Origin: Anaerolineae bacterium | Lineage (GTDB): Bacteria > Chloroflexota > Anaerolineae > Anaerolineales > Anaerolineaceae | Reading direction: 5' to 3' | DNA: 64,000 bases | Assembly (NCBI GenBank): GCA_013314735.1 | Contig: JABUFD010000002.1 | Span: 372,001 to 436,000, forward strand | Shown here: positions 50,976-60,001 of the stretch, piece after piece | Numbering within the stretch: the first letter of the stretch is position 1 | Layout of the letters: each line of letters opens with the position of its first letter | Position numbers and translations under genes: made by a program | The notes under the pieces: generated by a model | Database searches by the model: none | Told to the model about the DNA's origin: nothing | What the model saw: only the letters and a program-made list of their open reading frames with translations

Positions 50976-52268
50976 ATGAAAGCACGAAAATTCTTATTGG
51001 TTGTGAGTCTTGTGTTGTTAATGGCGATCACATTCACTGCCTGCGGTGCCAAACCGGAAGAGGATGTGCTCAATGTATGGATCACCTGGGGTGACAACCC
51101 GGCCCAACTCCAGGCGTTATTTGACCGATATGGGGAAGCCAACGGTGTGAAAGTGGTTGTCAGCGCCCCTGTGGAAGAAGATCAGATCCTGCCAGCGCTG
51201 ACGGGTTCGGCGCCGCCAGATGTGTTGATCCTCTCTGGCGGTGATCTGGTGAAATCATATGCCCAGGAAGGATTGGTGGTCGAGTTATCAGAGGCGATTG
51301 ATACAGGTGGAATTGACCTGGCCGATATTTATGATGCTCCCCTGGCGCAGTGTAAACAGGGGGATGACATCTGGTGTTTGCCCTGGGGGGCAGACATTTA
51401 TGCGCTATTCTGGAACAAGGACGCCTTTGAGGCTGCCGGATTGGACCCGGAATCTCCACCGACCACGATGGAAGAACTGGAGGCATATGCCGAACAATTG
51501 ACCGTGGTTGGTGACGACGGCACGATTGAGCAAATTGGGTTCATTCCTGACCAGGCCTGGAGCCACAGCGACCTGTATGTGCGCTTGTTTGGGGGTTTCT
51601 GGTACAGCGATGATGGGACCCAGTTGGCTGTCAACAGCCAGCCAATGATCGATATGTTATTGTGGCAGCAGCAATTCTATGACAAGTATGGCTATGATGA
51701 GGTGCTGGCCTTCTCAACCGGGTTTGGCGATCAATACATGTCGCCGGATTACCCCTTCTATACCGGGAAACTGGCCATGTATGTCGATGGTGAATGGCAG
51801 ACCGGGCCCAATTTCATCAGCGCTTTGAAACCCGAATTGAACTACGGCGTGGCGCCTTTCCCCTATCCCGCTGACCATCCCGAACGCGCCAACACGGGCG
51901 TGGTTCAGGGCACAGTTGCCGTGATTCCGGCCAATGTGAAAGATCCAGAAGCTTCCGCAAAACTGCTGGCGTGGATCATGAGCCCGGAGGTGGTTGCAGA
52001 AGAAATGTGTGTCAATGCCAACTTGCCGACCAGTAAAAAGGCCGCCCAGGATCCTTGCTTCATGGAGAATCCGAAGTTCAAGGTCTTTGTTGACTTGATG
52101 GGCAGCCCCAATGCCAGTTACATCATCACCACGCCGCTTTCATTGGAATTGAATGATGCCTACGGCCTGGTGGAGGAACAGGTTCTGCACACCGGTGCCG
52201 ATCCAGTACCGCTGCTTAACCAACTGCAAGAAGAATTTGCGCCAAAGTTGGCAGAAGCCCTGAAGTAG
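50976..52268 (+). CDS. ABC sugar-type solute-binding lipoprotein
   Basis: 430 aa from the ATG at 50976, with TTGGAGG at a good distance. The lipobox ITFTAC makes Cys23 the lipid anchor. It is a cluster-B binding protein (LNVWITWGDNPAQLQALFDRY; WCLPWGADIYALFWNKDAFEAAGLD), the type that binds oligosaccharides or glycerol-phosphodiesters. Two permease genes follow after a hairpin. Confidence 0.9.
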   Translation: MKARKFLLVVSLVLLMAITFTACGAKPEEDVLNVWITWGDNPAQLQALFDRYGEANGVKVVVSAPVEEDQILPALTGSAPPDVLILSGGDLVKSYAQEGLVVELSEAIDTGGIDLADIYDAPLAQCKQGDDIWCLPWGADIYALFWNKDAFEAAGLDPESPPTTMEELEAYAEQLTVVGDDGTIEQIGFIPDQAWSHSDLYVRLFGGFWYSDDGTQLAVNSQPMIDMLLWQQQFYDKYGYDEVLAFSTGFGDQYMSPDYPFYTGKLAMYVDGEWQTGPNFISALKPELNYGVAPFPYPADHPERANTGVVQGTVAVIPANVKDPEASAKLLAWIMSPEVVAEEMCVNANLPTSKKAAQDPCFMENPKFKVFVDLMGSPNASYIITTPLSLELNDAYGLVEEQVLHTGADPVPLLNQLQEEFAPKLAEALK

Positions 52269-52281
52269 ACTGGTTCATCGT

Positions 52282-52308
52282 CCCGGCAGGGGGTGATCCC
52301 CTGCCGGG
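52282..52308 (+). other. GC-rich mRNA hairpin between binding protein and permease genes
   Basis: CCCGGCAGGGG pairs perfectly with CCCCTGCCGGG around a five-base loop (GTGAT), 14 bases after the stop. No T-run follows. Such stems after binding-protein genes stabilise the upstream mRNA and give more binding protein than permease. Confidence 0.7.
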
Positions 52309-52360
52309 GTTCCTGCCCAAATACGCAAGCTGGTTCCATTTTAAAAATGAGGTGCCAAAC

Positions 52361-53305
52361 ATGCGGTTGTCTTCCTTATATTCCCGAATCAATCACAATC
52401 ACAGCGCTCCGGTATGGGGGAGGAGCAGGTACCGCAGCCTGCGATTGGGGTTATTATTCATTGCTCCGTGGTTGGCAGGTTTTCTGCTCTTTACGCTGTA
52501 TCCGATGGGAATGTCGCTGGTATACAGCCTGACAGAATACCATACCCGCGGCCCATTGGAATGGAACCAGTTCCAGAATTTTATCAATATGTTCTCTGAC
52601 GACCTGTTCTGGACCGCTTTGAAGAATACATTGTATATGGTTGTATTTGGTGTGCCAATCACCCTGATTACCTCCTTCGCCTGTGCGATTTTGCTGAATC
52701 TGAAGGTCAAGGGGCAGTCCATTTACCGGGTAATCTACTTCCTGCCGTCAATTGTCCCGGCGGTTGCCAGTACGCTACTCTGGTTATGGATCCTTAACCC
52801 CCAGGCGGGGGTGATGAATACACTGCTCGGGTATATTGGGATCAAAGGCCCTAACTGGCTGAACAATCCGGCCTGGTCGAAACCATCCCTGATCCTGCTG
52901 GGGATGTGGGGGATGGGGGGAACCATCGTGATCTATCTTTCCGGGCTGCAGGATGTGTCCAAAAACCTGCTGGAAGCAGCAGAATTGGATGGCGCCTCCT
53001 GGTTCCAACGCCTGCGGCATATTACCATTCCCATGGTATCCCCGATCACGTTGTTCAACCTGATCACAGGCATGATCGGGATGTTCCAATACTTCACCCA
53101 GGCGTATATCTTCAGGGGGACCGGCGGGCTGGGTTCCCCTTTGAGTTCAACATTGTTTTATAGTGTCTACCTGTACCAGCAGGGATTTCAATACCTGGAC
53201 TTTGGCTACGCCTCGGCGATGGCCTGGGTCTTGTTCTTCATCATCCTCGGTTGCACAGTCTTGATTTTGAAGATCAGCAACCGGTATACCTATTATGCAG
53301 GTTGA
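52361..53305 (+). CDS. ABC sugar permease, MalF/UgpA type
   Basis: 314 aa from the ATG at 52361, with TGAGG eight bases upstream; the in-frame GTG at 52352 is less likely. Six membrane helices and the EAA loop EAAELDGASWFQRLRHITIPMVSP are present. It pairs with the next gene to form the importer channel. The next gene's frame begins near or inside its end. Confidence 0.92.
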   Translation: MRLSSLYSRINHNHSAPVWGRSRYRSLRLGLLFIAPWLAGFLLFTLYPMGMSLVYSLTEYHTRGPLEWNQFQNFINMFSDDLFWTALKNTLYMVVFGVPITLITSFACAILLNLKVKGQSIYRVIYFLPSIVPAVASTLLWLWILNPQAGVMNTLLGYIGIKGPNWLNNPAWSKPSLILLGMWGMGGTIVIYLSGLQDVSKNLLEAAELDGASWFQRLRHITIPMVSPITLFNLITGMIGMFQYFTQAYIFRGTGGLGSPLSSTLFYSVYLYQQGFQYLDFGYASAMAWVLFFIILGCTVLILKISNRYTYYAG

Positions 53306-53309
53306 TCCC

Positions 53310-54434
53310 ATGCAAACGAATCCCACACATCCCCCCCTGTATACTGATGATGAGGCGGAACGTCAACGAAGGTTGCGGTCGAAGCGCATCCGCGGTTGGC
53401 TGAAGGCATCGGCCAGCCATGCGGTGATCAATTTTGTTGGATTGTTTTTTGTTATCCCCTTTGTGTGGATGGTTGTTACTGCTTTCAAATCGAATCAGGA
53501 TGTTTTCCATACCCCCCCGCGCTGGCTTCCCTACGATTACGTGTATGCCGCGATTGATGGCCAAAGATACCCGTTATACCGCGTGCAGACAGCCGATGGT
53601 GAAAAGGAATTGGCTGCATTAAAGATTGACTCTGGGGTGGGTATCTTCGCTGACCCAGCCAATCCATCTGAACTGTACGAGGTTAAAATCCAGGAAGGCG
53701 GATTGGTGATGGCGGAGGCAATCATGCATGTCAGTTTCCGTTGGCAGAACTTCCCGGACGCCATGCAGCGGGGCTCGCGACCGGGCGTGGGGGCGAATTT
53801 CTGGGTGTACTTCAAAAATTCCCTGATCATTGCCGGTTTCACGATCATTGGCACGCTTCTGGCCAATACCCCGGTTGCCTACGCCTTTGCCCGGATAAAA
53901 TTCCCCGGGCGGGATGTGCTGTTCATCCTGGTGCTGGCAACGATGATGCTGCCCTACCAGGTCACGATGATCCCAATGTATAAATTGTTTAATGAAATAC
54001 TGGGGTGGGGCAACACCTTTTTGCCGTTGATCATCCCCAGCTTTTTTGCCAATGCCTACGATGTTTTCCTCTTGCGGCAATTTTTCCGCACCATTCCTGA
54101 AGAGATGTGCGATGCCGCGAGGGTGGACGGCGCCTCGGAGTGGCAGATCTTCACCCGGATTGTTCTGCCGCTCTCGGTGCCGGTGCTGGCCACAGTCACT
54201 GTTTTCACTTTTTTATGGGCATGGAATGATTTTACCGGTCCGTTGTTATTTCTGAACAGCCCGGATAAATTTACGATGGCGTTGGGTCTGAGGGATTTCC
54301 AGGGACAGCGCACCATGGTGTGGAACCAGTTGATGGCGGCTTCGATCATGTTTACTGTTCCGATCATTATCGCATTTTTCTTTGCCCAAAAAACCTTCAT
54401 TCAGGGCATAAAACTGACGGGATCGAAAGAATGA
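53310..54434 (+). CDS. ABC sugar permease, MalG/UgpE type, with large outer insertion
   Basis: 374 aa from the ATG at 53310 (CAGG nine bases before); an ATG at 53295 would overlap the previous gene by 11 bases. The EAA loop reads DAARVDGASEWQIFTRIVLPLSVP. Relatives are usually near 280 aa; the extra length is an insertion of roughly 90 residues between helices 1 and 2, which should lie outside (DGQRYPLYRVQ, then ADPANPSELYEVKIQEGG). No ATPase gene of the MalK/UgpC type is present in the window after this, so a shared ATPase from elsewhere is expected. Confidence 0.88.
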   Translation: MQTNPTHPPLYTDDEAERQRRLRSKRIRGWLKASASHAVINFVGLFFVIPFVWMVVTAFKSNQDVFHTPPRWLPYDYVYAAIDGQRYPLYRVQTADGEKELAALKIDSGVGIFADPANPSELYEVKIQEGGLVMAEAIMHVSFRWQNFPDAMQRGSRPGVGANFWVYFKNSLIIAGFTIIGTLLANTPVAYAFARIKFPGRDVLFILVLATMMLPYQVTMIPMYKLFNEILGWGNTFLPLIIPSFFANAYDVFLLRQFFRTIPEEMCDAARVDGASEWQIFTRIVLPLSVPVLATVTVFTFLWAWNDFTGPLLFLNSPDKFTMALGLRDFQGQRTMVWNQLMAASIMFTVPIIIAFFFAQKTFIQGIKLTGSKE

Positions 54435-54522
54435 AACAGTGGGCAATTGGCAAGCGTATGGGAGATTCAGAGATGAGACATCTCAACTCATTCTTGAGGC
54501 TTTTGTGTGACGGAGGGTTGGC

Positions 54523-55509
54523 ATGACTGGCTCACAAATACAACATATTCATCCCCTTCCTGTTACGACGATAATGCCATTGCTTGATGTCGATGAAGAC
54601 CTGCCAATTTTGTTGGTCACCTCGTCGCCGGCCTGGCACGCGGTGCGGGATTTGCTGCGAGGAGTCAAACGAATCACCACAATCCTGGCGATGCAAACGG
54701 CCATTCAGTCCGATTGGGATTCGTTGCTGGCGGGTATCGAAGGGGAGCGACTGGAGGCGGTGTATGCCGTAGGCGGCGGATTGACCGCGGATGCCGGGAA
54801 ATATTTTGCTGCCAAAATGGGTCTCCCTCTCACTGTTATACCGACTGCGCTGTCCGTCGATGCCTTCCTGACGGCAGCCTCGGGCATTCGCCAAAATGGT
54901 TGCGTTCAATACATAGACACAAAGGTACCAGACACGTTGATCCTCGACCCGGCGGTGATAGCCGCTGCGCCGCCGCAGGTACGGGCGGCTGGGGTCACGG
55001 ATGTCTTGTCGATCGCCACCGGTTGTTGGGATTGGGCGTATGCCGAACAGCATAGGAAAAATCCCCCCGGGATGACCCTGCAGGATTGGGTCTACGATAA
55101 TGCACAGACCATCCTGCATGGAGCAATGGATTGTGCGGACGCGGCCGGGCAGGGAGACCGGGAAGGTCTGAAAACCCTGTATGATTGCCTGGCGATGGAA
55201 GTTCAGTTATGCAACCAGGTGGGGCATGCCCGTCCGGAAGAGGGCAGTGAACATTACTTTGCCTACTGCGCAGAGAATTTTACCGGCCCGGGCTGGCCGC
55301 ATGGTGATCTGGTGGGCCCGGGGATTGTCCTGATGGCACAATGCCAGGGGCAGGAGACCGCCCGGTTGGAGGCAGCGCTGCGTGCCTGCGCGATCCCCCT
55401 GGACCGCATCCCGCAGCCGGTGATCCAACAGGTGCTTGCTGTTCTGCCTGGATATTGTGAAACCCATCATCTGCCATTCGGGATTGCCCATACCCTGCAA
55501 TTCGCCTGA
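54523..55509 (+). CDS. Glycerol-1-phosphate-dehydrogenase-like (AraM/EgsA family) oxidoreductase
   Basis: 328 aa of the iron/zinc alcohol-dehydrogenase fold. YAVGGGLTADAGKYFAAKMG (GGG at 84-86, Lys93) is the NAD-binding signature; VIPTALSVDAFLT and the later RPEEGSEHYFAY (metal His) are hallmarks of the sn-glycerol-1-phosphate dehydrogenase subfamily. Such enzymes make or use G1P, in archaeal lipids or in Bacillus heptaprenylglyceryl phosphate. In a sugar-catabolic cluster it may act instead on another polyol phosphate. ACGGAGG precedes the ATG. Confidence 0.8.
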   Translation: MTGSQIQHIHPLPVTTIMPLLDVDEDLPILLVTSSPAWHAVRDLLRGVKRITTILAMQTAIQSDWDSLLAGIEGERLEAVYAVGGGLTADAGKYFAAKMGLPLTVIPTALSVDAFLTAASGIRQNGCVQYIDTKVPDTLILDPAVIAAAPPQVRAAGVTDVLSIATGCWDWAYAEQHRKNPPGMTLQDWVYDNAQTILHGAMDCADAAGQGDREGLKTLYDCLAMEVQLCNQVGHARPEEGSEHYFAYCAENFTGPGWPHGDLVGPGIVLMAQCQGQETARLEAALRACAIPLDRIPQPVIQQVLAVLPGYCETHHLPFGIAHTLQFA

Positions 55510-55569
55510 TGTCCTCAGGCAGCTATGATGTCTCTGTCCAACTAATATTTGGTAAACAAGGAGTGTGTG

Positions 55570-56568
55570 ATGAAAATTGCGATAGCGGGTGCCGGATACA
55601 TAGCAGCGATCCATGCGACGGCGATTCAGCACGCCGGTGCAGAGGTGGCGGCAGTAGTTGAGAAGTATCCTGACAAGGCGGAGGAGTTTGCGCGTCGTTT
55701 TGGGATTCCCCAACAGTATCGCACGGTCGAAGAACTGGTTGAGGCCGGCGGTGTGGATGCCCTGGTGATTGGGACACCCAACTTTCTGCACGCGCCGCAG
55801 GCGATCTGCGCCCTCACGGCTGGCCTGCCCGTGATGGTCGAAAAGCCAATGGCGATGGATGCGGCTGAAGGCCAGCGCATGGCAGATGCCAGCACCGAAA
55901 GCGGGGCAATATTGATGGTCGCTCATTGCTGGCGATTTGATGCGGATGTGCTGTGGCTGAAACAACACGCACATCAGCTGGGTACCATTCACCGCACGAA
56001 AGGGTACGGGGTGCATACCCACTGGGGACCGGCAGGTTGGTTCACCCGGAAGGACCTGGCAGGCGGCGGGGCGCTGGCAGATATGGGAATTCATGCTCTC
56101 GATACTGCCCGGTTTCTCCTTGGCGATCCCCAACCAGTCAGTGTATATGCCCGGATTGCCACCCATTATGGCAGCTATGATGTTGATGACACCGGTATCC
56201 TGGTTGTCAATTGGGACAACGCCGCGGTATCGTATATCGAATCCGGCTGGTGGCAGCCGCACAGCGATGGGCCCGAAGCAGCAACGCAGTTATACGGCGA
56301 TCAAGGGTTCGGACAATGTTTCCCGACCCTGTTGGAGCTGCCGGATAGGGTGCGTGAAACGGTCGACACCCTTCGTGCACCCTACCCATTCCCGCGCGAG
56401 GAACATTGTCCACAGGCGATGTATGATGCACAGATGAACTATTTCATCGGTTGCGTGGAACACGGTGACACACCCATTCCCGGATGGCGTGAAGGATTGG
56501 TCAATATGAAAATTGTCGATGCGGCTTATGAATCCAGCCGCAGCGGGAATGTGGCGGTGATCCAATGA
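55570..56568 (+). CDS. Gfo/Idh/MocA-family oxidoreductase
   Basis: 332 aa from the ATG at 55570, with AAGGAG upstream. The Rossmann loop GAGYIAAIHATAI, the catalytic MVEKPMAMDAAEG and the C-terminal GGGALADMGIHALDTARFLLG are typical. Members oxidise or reduce sugars and inositols or take part in NAD-dependent glycoside cleavage. It overlaps the deacetylase gene as ATGA. Confidence 0.92.
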   Translation: MKIAIAGAGYIAAIHATAIQHAGAEVAAVVEKYPDKAEEFARRFGIPQQYRTVEELVEAGGVDALVIGTPNFLHAPQAICALTAGLPVMVEKPMAMDAAEGQRMADASTESGAILMVAHCWRFDADVLWLKQHAHQLGTIHRTKGYGVHTHWGPAGWFTRKDLAGGGALADMGIHALDTARFLLGDPQPVSVYARIATHYGSYDVDDTGILVVNWDNAAVSYIESGWWQPHSDGPEAATQLYGDQGFGQCFPTLLELPDRVRETVDTLRAPYPFPREEHCPQAMYDAQMNYFIGCVEHGDTPIPGWREGLVNMKIVDAAYESSRSGNVAVIQ

Positions 56569-57311
56569 TTCTTGATACCATCCTTCCCATTCCTGACCTG
56601 GCATACGCCCGGCGGGTGCTTAGCATCCAACCGCATTATGATGACAACGATATTGGCGCAGGAGGTACCCTGGCGCAGCTGGCGCAAGCCGGGGCGGAGA
56701 TCCTGTACCTGACGGTGACCGATGACCTGATGGGGATCATCGACACCACCCTGACTGACGAAGCTGCACGGCGGATACTGATCCAGGACCAGGAACAGGC
56801 AGCGGCCAGGATCGGGGTGCGTCAGCAATACTGGTTAAATTTTCCGGATGCCGGCGATTATTCCACCACAGCCTTGCGGCGTGATTTGTTGAAAATGCTC
56901 AGGCAACTTCGACCCGATTGGGTGTTTGCGCCAGACCCCTGGCTGGCCTATGAAGCCCACCATGACCATATCCAGACCGGCCTGGCGGCAGCAGAAGCGG
57001 TGATCCAGGTGGATTTAACCAAAATCTCATCATCGGATCCCGCGGTGGATGAGGCTTATACCCCGCATGAAATCCGTGGTATGGCATTCTACTACACCCG
57101 TGAACCCAACCATATCCAGCCGATTGATGATACCTGGGAGGCGAAACTGGAGGCGGTGCGTTGTTATGTATCCCAATTCACTCCGCCGGCAATGGCACAA
57201 TTGATTGGCGCGCTGGATGCCAAGTCACGCCAGGCAGCGGCCGGCCGGGACTTCACGCATGGGGAACCGCTCAAAGTACTGCATCCGCAGTCTCTGCATT
57301 GCGGCATTTAA
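56565..57311 (+). CDS. PIG-L/LmbE-family deacetylase
   Basis: 248 aa. The zinc site is complete in outline: QPHYDDNDIGAGGTL (His24, Asp26, Asp27; PHPDD in most members) and the later YEAHHDHIQTG. The family removes N-acetyl from GlcNAc-type glycolipids and glycosides. No signal peptide, so it acts inside the cell. Coupled by ATGA to the oxidoreductase before it. Confidence 0.9.
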   Translation: MILDTILPIPDLAYARRVLSIQPHYDDNDIGAGGTLAQLAQAGAEILYLTVTDDLMGIIDTTLTDEAARRILIQDQEQAAARIGVRQQYWLNFPDAGDYSTTALRRDLLKMLRQLRPDWVFAPDPWLAYEAHHDHIQTGLAAAEAVIQVDLTKISSSDPAVDEAYTPHEIRGMAFYYTREPNHIQPIDDTWEAKLEAVRCYVSQFTPPAMAQLIGALDAKSRQAAAGRDFTHGEPLKVLHPQSLHCGI

Positions 57312-57332
57312 TGTGGAAGGAACGATCAACAG

Positions 57333-58658
57333 ATGAAGAATAATCAATTGCCTTTGTGGCGAGTTCTGCTCTATTCAACCGCTTCAGCCGGTTTGAATAT
57401 CCTCGGGATCACGGTCAGCACCTGGTTGTTGTATTTCTATGCCCCGCCGCCTGATTCCGGACGGGTGACGTATATTCCCGCGGTGGCAATGGGGATTCTT
57501 TTAATGGTTGCCACATTCTGGGACGCGGTGATTGATCCATTCATCGGGCATGCTTCGGATACCATGCGATCACGTTTTGGCCGCCGCAAACCGTTCCTGA
57601 TGTTTGCCTCTCCCTTTATCCTGCTGGGGGCGATCCTGTTGTGGACACCGCCCAGCCAGACCAATATCACCCTCAATATCTTTTATTTCCTGGTGATCAT
57701 CCTGATCTACCATACCAGTTACAGCCTGGTGGGTATCCCATACGATGCCACCATGCCGGAAATGGCCCCAGAAACCCATCCGCGCCTGCGTTTGAGTTAT
57801 TGGAAAAGCTTTTTCGGGATCGCGGGGGTGCTGGTGGGTTCACTGGTTGCCGCGCCGTTGTTTGGGACGATCGGCCCGGTGGCGATGGGCGTGGTGGTGG
57901 GGGTAGTGGGGGTTGTGACGATTTACCTCTCACTGCTGGGCATCCAGGAGACGAAACGTCCAGTGGGCGAGACCATGACAGCGATGGAGAGCCTGCGTGC
58001 AACCTTTCAGAATCGGCAGTTCCTGATCCTGTTTTTCTCCACGCTGTTGGTCCATATCGCCTACCAGATGATCTTGGCCAACTTTCCGTACTTTGTGACC
58101 CTGGTGCTGCGACAGACCGAAGGGGATGTGGGGATCTACCAGGGGGTACTGATCCTGTGCATTGCCCTGACCGGCCCCTTTTGGACGTGGTTGAACCGCA
58201 AATACTCCCAAAAAATTTTACTGAACGCGAGTGTCCTCCTGCTGGCACTGATCATGGGGCTGGGCTTTTTTGTGGGTGTGGTGCCTGGCATAACCCCGGC
58301 GCTGCAGGCATATCTCTTCGTGGCACTGGTTGGGGCGGCGTTAGGGGGATACCTGATCCTGATCTATGCCATGATGGGTAACGTGGTTGATTATGATGAG
58401 ATGCTGACCCACCGCCGGCGGGAAGCGATGTATTACGGTACCTTCTCCTTCGCAATTGGGCTGGGCACAGCGGTGGGTACGTTGGTACTGCCGCTGTTGT
58501 TGGAACGTTTCGGCTATACCCAGGCGAATCCGTTGGGGGTGCGGTTGGCATTCCCGGTGATGGCGGTGTTTGTCGCAGCCGGGTTGTTGGTGTTCCAGCG
58601 TTACCGCGTGGGAGATACCCCGGAGGAAACCCGCCGCAACCTGGGGATGGAACCATGA
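57333..58658 (+). CDS. GPH-type sugar/cation symporter (MFS) 1
   Basis: 441 aa with 12 membrane helices. DAVIDPFIGHASDTMRSRFGRRKPFLM is the MelB/GPH signature loop between helices 2 and 3, and VGIPYDATMPEMAP follows helix 4. It would import a glycoside or uronide with a cation. A second, different member of the family is encoded at 61314. AAGGAACG lies before the ATG. Confidence 0.92.
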   Translation: MKNNQLPLWRVLLYSTASAGLNILGITVSTWLLYFYAPPPDSGRVTYIPAVAMGILLMVATFWDAVIDPFIGHASDTMRSRFGRRKPFLMFASPFILLGAILLWTPPSQTNITLNIFYFLVIILIYHTSYSLVGIPYDATMPEMAPETHPRLRLSYWKSFFGIAGVLVGSLVAAPLFGTIGPVAMGVVVGVVGVVTIYLSLLGIQETKRPVGETMTAMESLRATFQNRQFLILFFSTLLVHIAYQMILANFPYFVTLVLRQTEGDVGIYQGVLILCIALTGPFWTWLNRKYSQKILLNASVLLLALIMGLGFFVGVVPGITPALQAYLFVALVGAALGGYLILIYAMMGNVVDYDEMLTHRRREAMYYGTFSFAIGLGTAVGTLVLPLLLERFGYTQANPLGVRLAFPVMAVFVAAGLLVFQRYRVGDTPEETRRNLGMEP

Positions 58659-60001
58659 ACCGGTCATTTCCAGAAGCACATGCCGGGGTGGCACGCACCC
58701 TGATCACCCCTCCCAGGGGCGTCTACCTGATCGGTTATGGTGACCGTACGGTTGGTAATCGCGGTGTGCATGATGATCTGACCGCAACAGCGCTTGTTTT
58801 TGCGATTGGGGATCAGCAGACAGCCCTGGTGGCATTGGACGTGTTGACAATCAATGAATTCACCGTCGATCGCATCCGACAGGCACTGGCTCCGCTGCCG
58901 ATCATTCTGTGTTGTTCACATACCCATTCCGGGCCAATCACCTATGCCGATGCTAAATCATCCCACCGTAACCAGGATTATGTAAGTTTCCTGGTTGCAC
59001 AAGTGTGCAACGCGGTACGCCAGGCCCAGACCAACTTGCTGCCGGTACGCTTTGAATACAGCCGGGGGGAGTGTGATGTGGGGATCAATCGACGGGAGCG
59101 GATGGCGGACGGGCATATGGAAATTGGACGCAACCCGAAAGGGGTACGTGACGCCTCCCTGCAGGTGGTCAGCATCTGGCGCAATGATGGTTCCAACGAG
59201 CGCCTGGCCACCCTGGTGAATTACGCCTGCCATGGGACTGTGTTGGGGCCGGACAACTTACTGGTGAGTGCTGATTGGATCGGTGCCATGCGGCAGGATC
59301 TCGAACGCCGCATGGGTGGGCTGGTGTTGTTCCTGCAGGGGGCAGCAGCCAATATCAACCCGGATATGTATTGGGATGATGCGAATGCCTTTGGCGAGGT
59401 GGAAGCGCAAGGTCTGCGCGTAGCCGAAAGTGTTGCTGCCGCCATCGGCCATTCATCAATTCCCCTCGATCCGAATCCGTTGTCCCTGATGCGCGAGACG
59501 GTCTGGTTGCCAACGGAAACCGCTGTCCGGGGTTCTCGTCCCCCCAGGCATTATGGAAGGGAATTACTGCGCCTGGCCAACATGCCGGTGTTTCTCCTGC
59601 TGCTTGCGGACCTGCTGCTGAAGCGCCGTTACCCATGGAAGCCGGTGATTGCGGCGCATGATGGATATTGGTCAGTACCGATGCGGATCAATGTGCTGCG
59701 TTTGGGAGAGGCTGTGGTTGTTACCTATGCTGCAGAAACTTTTACAGAGATTGGGTTGCGAGTGAAGGCGGCATCGCCTGCCCGGTACACCCTGTTTGCC
59801 AGTGTCACAGATGGTTGTATCAGTTACCTCCCGACCAGCGCAGCCCATGATGAGGGGGGGTATGAGGTCGATACAGCGCCGCTGGCATACCGCTACCCGG
59901 GCCGGTTACAGGCGGCTTGTGAAGAAATCGCTTTACAGGCTACAATTCAATGTATAGACCAGGTTTTTGGTGTACAACACGAAAAGGAGTCAAATATATG
60001 A
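58655..60001 (+). CDS. Neutral/alkaline ceramidase-like protein 1
   Basis: 448 aa covering the neutral-ceramidase N-terminal domain: AGVARTLITPPRGVYLIGYGDR, GVHDDLTATALVF and the zinc His pair in CCSHTHSGP (H89, H91). The C-terminal Ig-like domain of true ceramidases is absent and there is no signal peptide, so it is probably a cytoplasmic amidase or esterase. Bacterial members of this kind often lie in sugar clusters and have no defined substrate. It overlaps both neighbours as ATGA. Confidence 0.85.
   Translation: MNRSFPEAHAGVARTLITPPRGVYLIGYGDRTVGNRGVHDDLTATALVFAIGDQQTALVALDVLTINEFTVDRIRQALAPLPIILCCSHTHSGPITYADAKSSHRNQDYVSFLVAQVCNAVRQAQTNLLPVRFEYSRGECDVGINRRERMADGHMEIGRNPKGVRDASLQVVSIWRNDGSNERLATLVNYACHGTVLGPDNLLVSADWIGAMRQDLERRMGGLVLFLQGAAANINPDMYWDDANAFGEVEAQGLRVAESVAAAIGHSSIPLDPNPLSLMRETVWLPTETAVRGSRPPRHYGRELLRLANMPVFLLLLADLLLKRRYPWKPVIAAHDGYWSVPMRINVLRLGEAVVVTYAAETFTEIGLRVKAASPARYTLFASVTDGCISYLPTSAAHDEGGYEVDTAPLAYRYPGRLQAACEEIALQATIQCIDQVFGVQHEKESNI

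Noticed and set aside
57641-58381. 246-aa ORF in a second frame of the first symporter gene
   Set aside because: The symporter frame has the full GPH signature; the other frame is Gly/Asp/Pro-rich noise.
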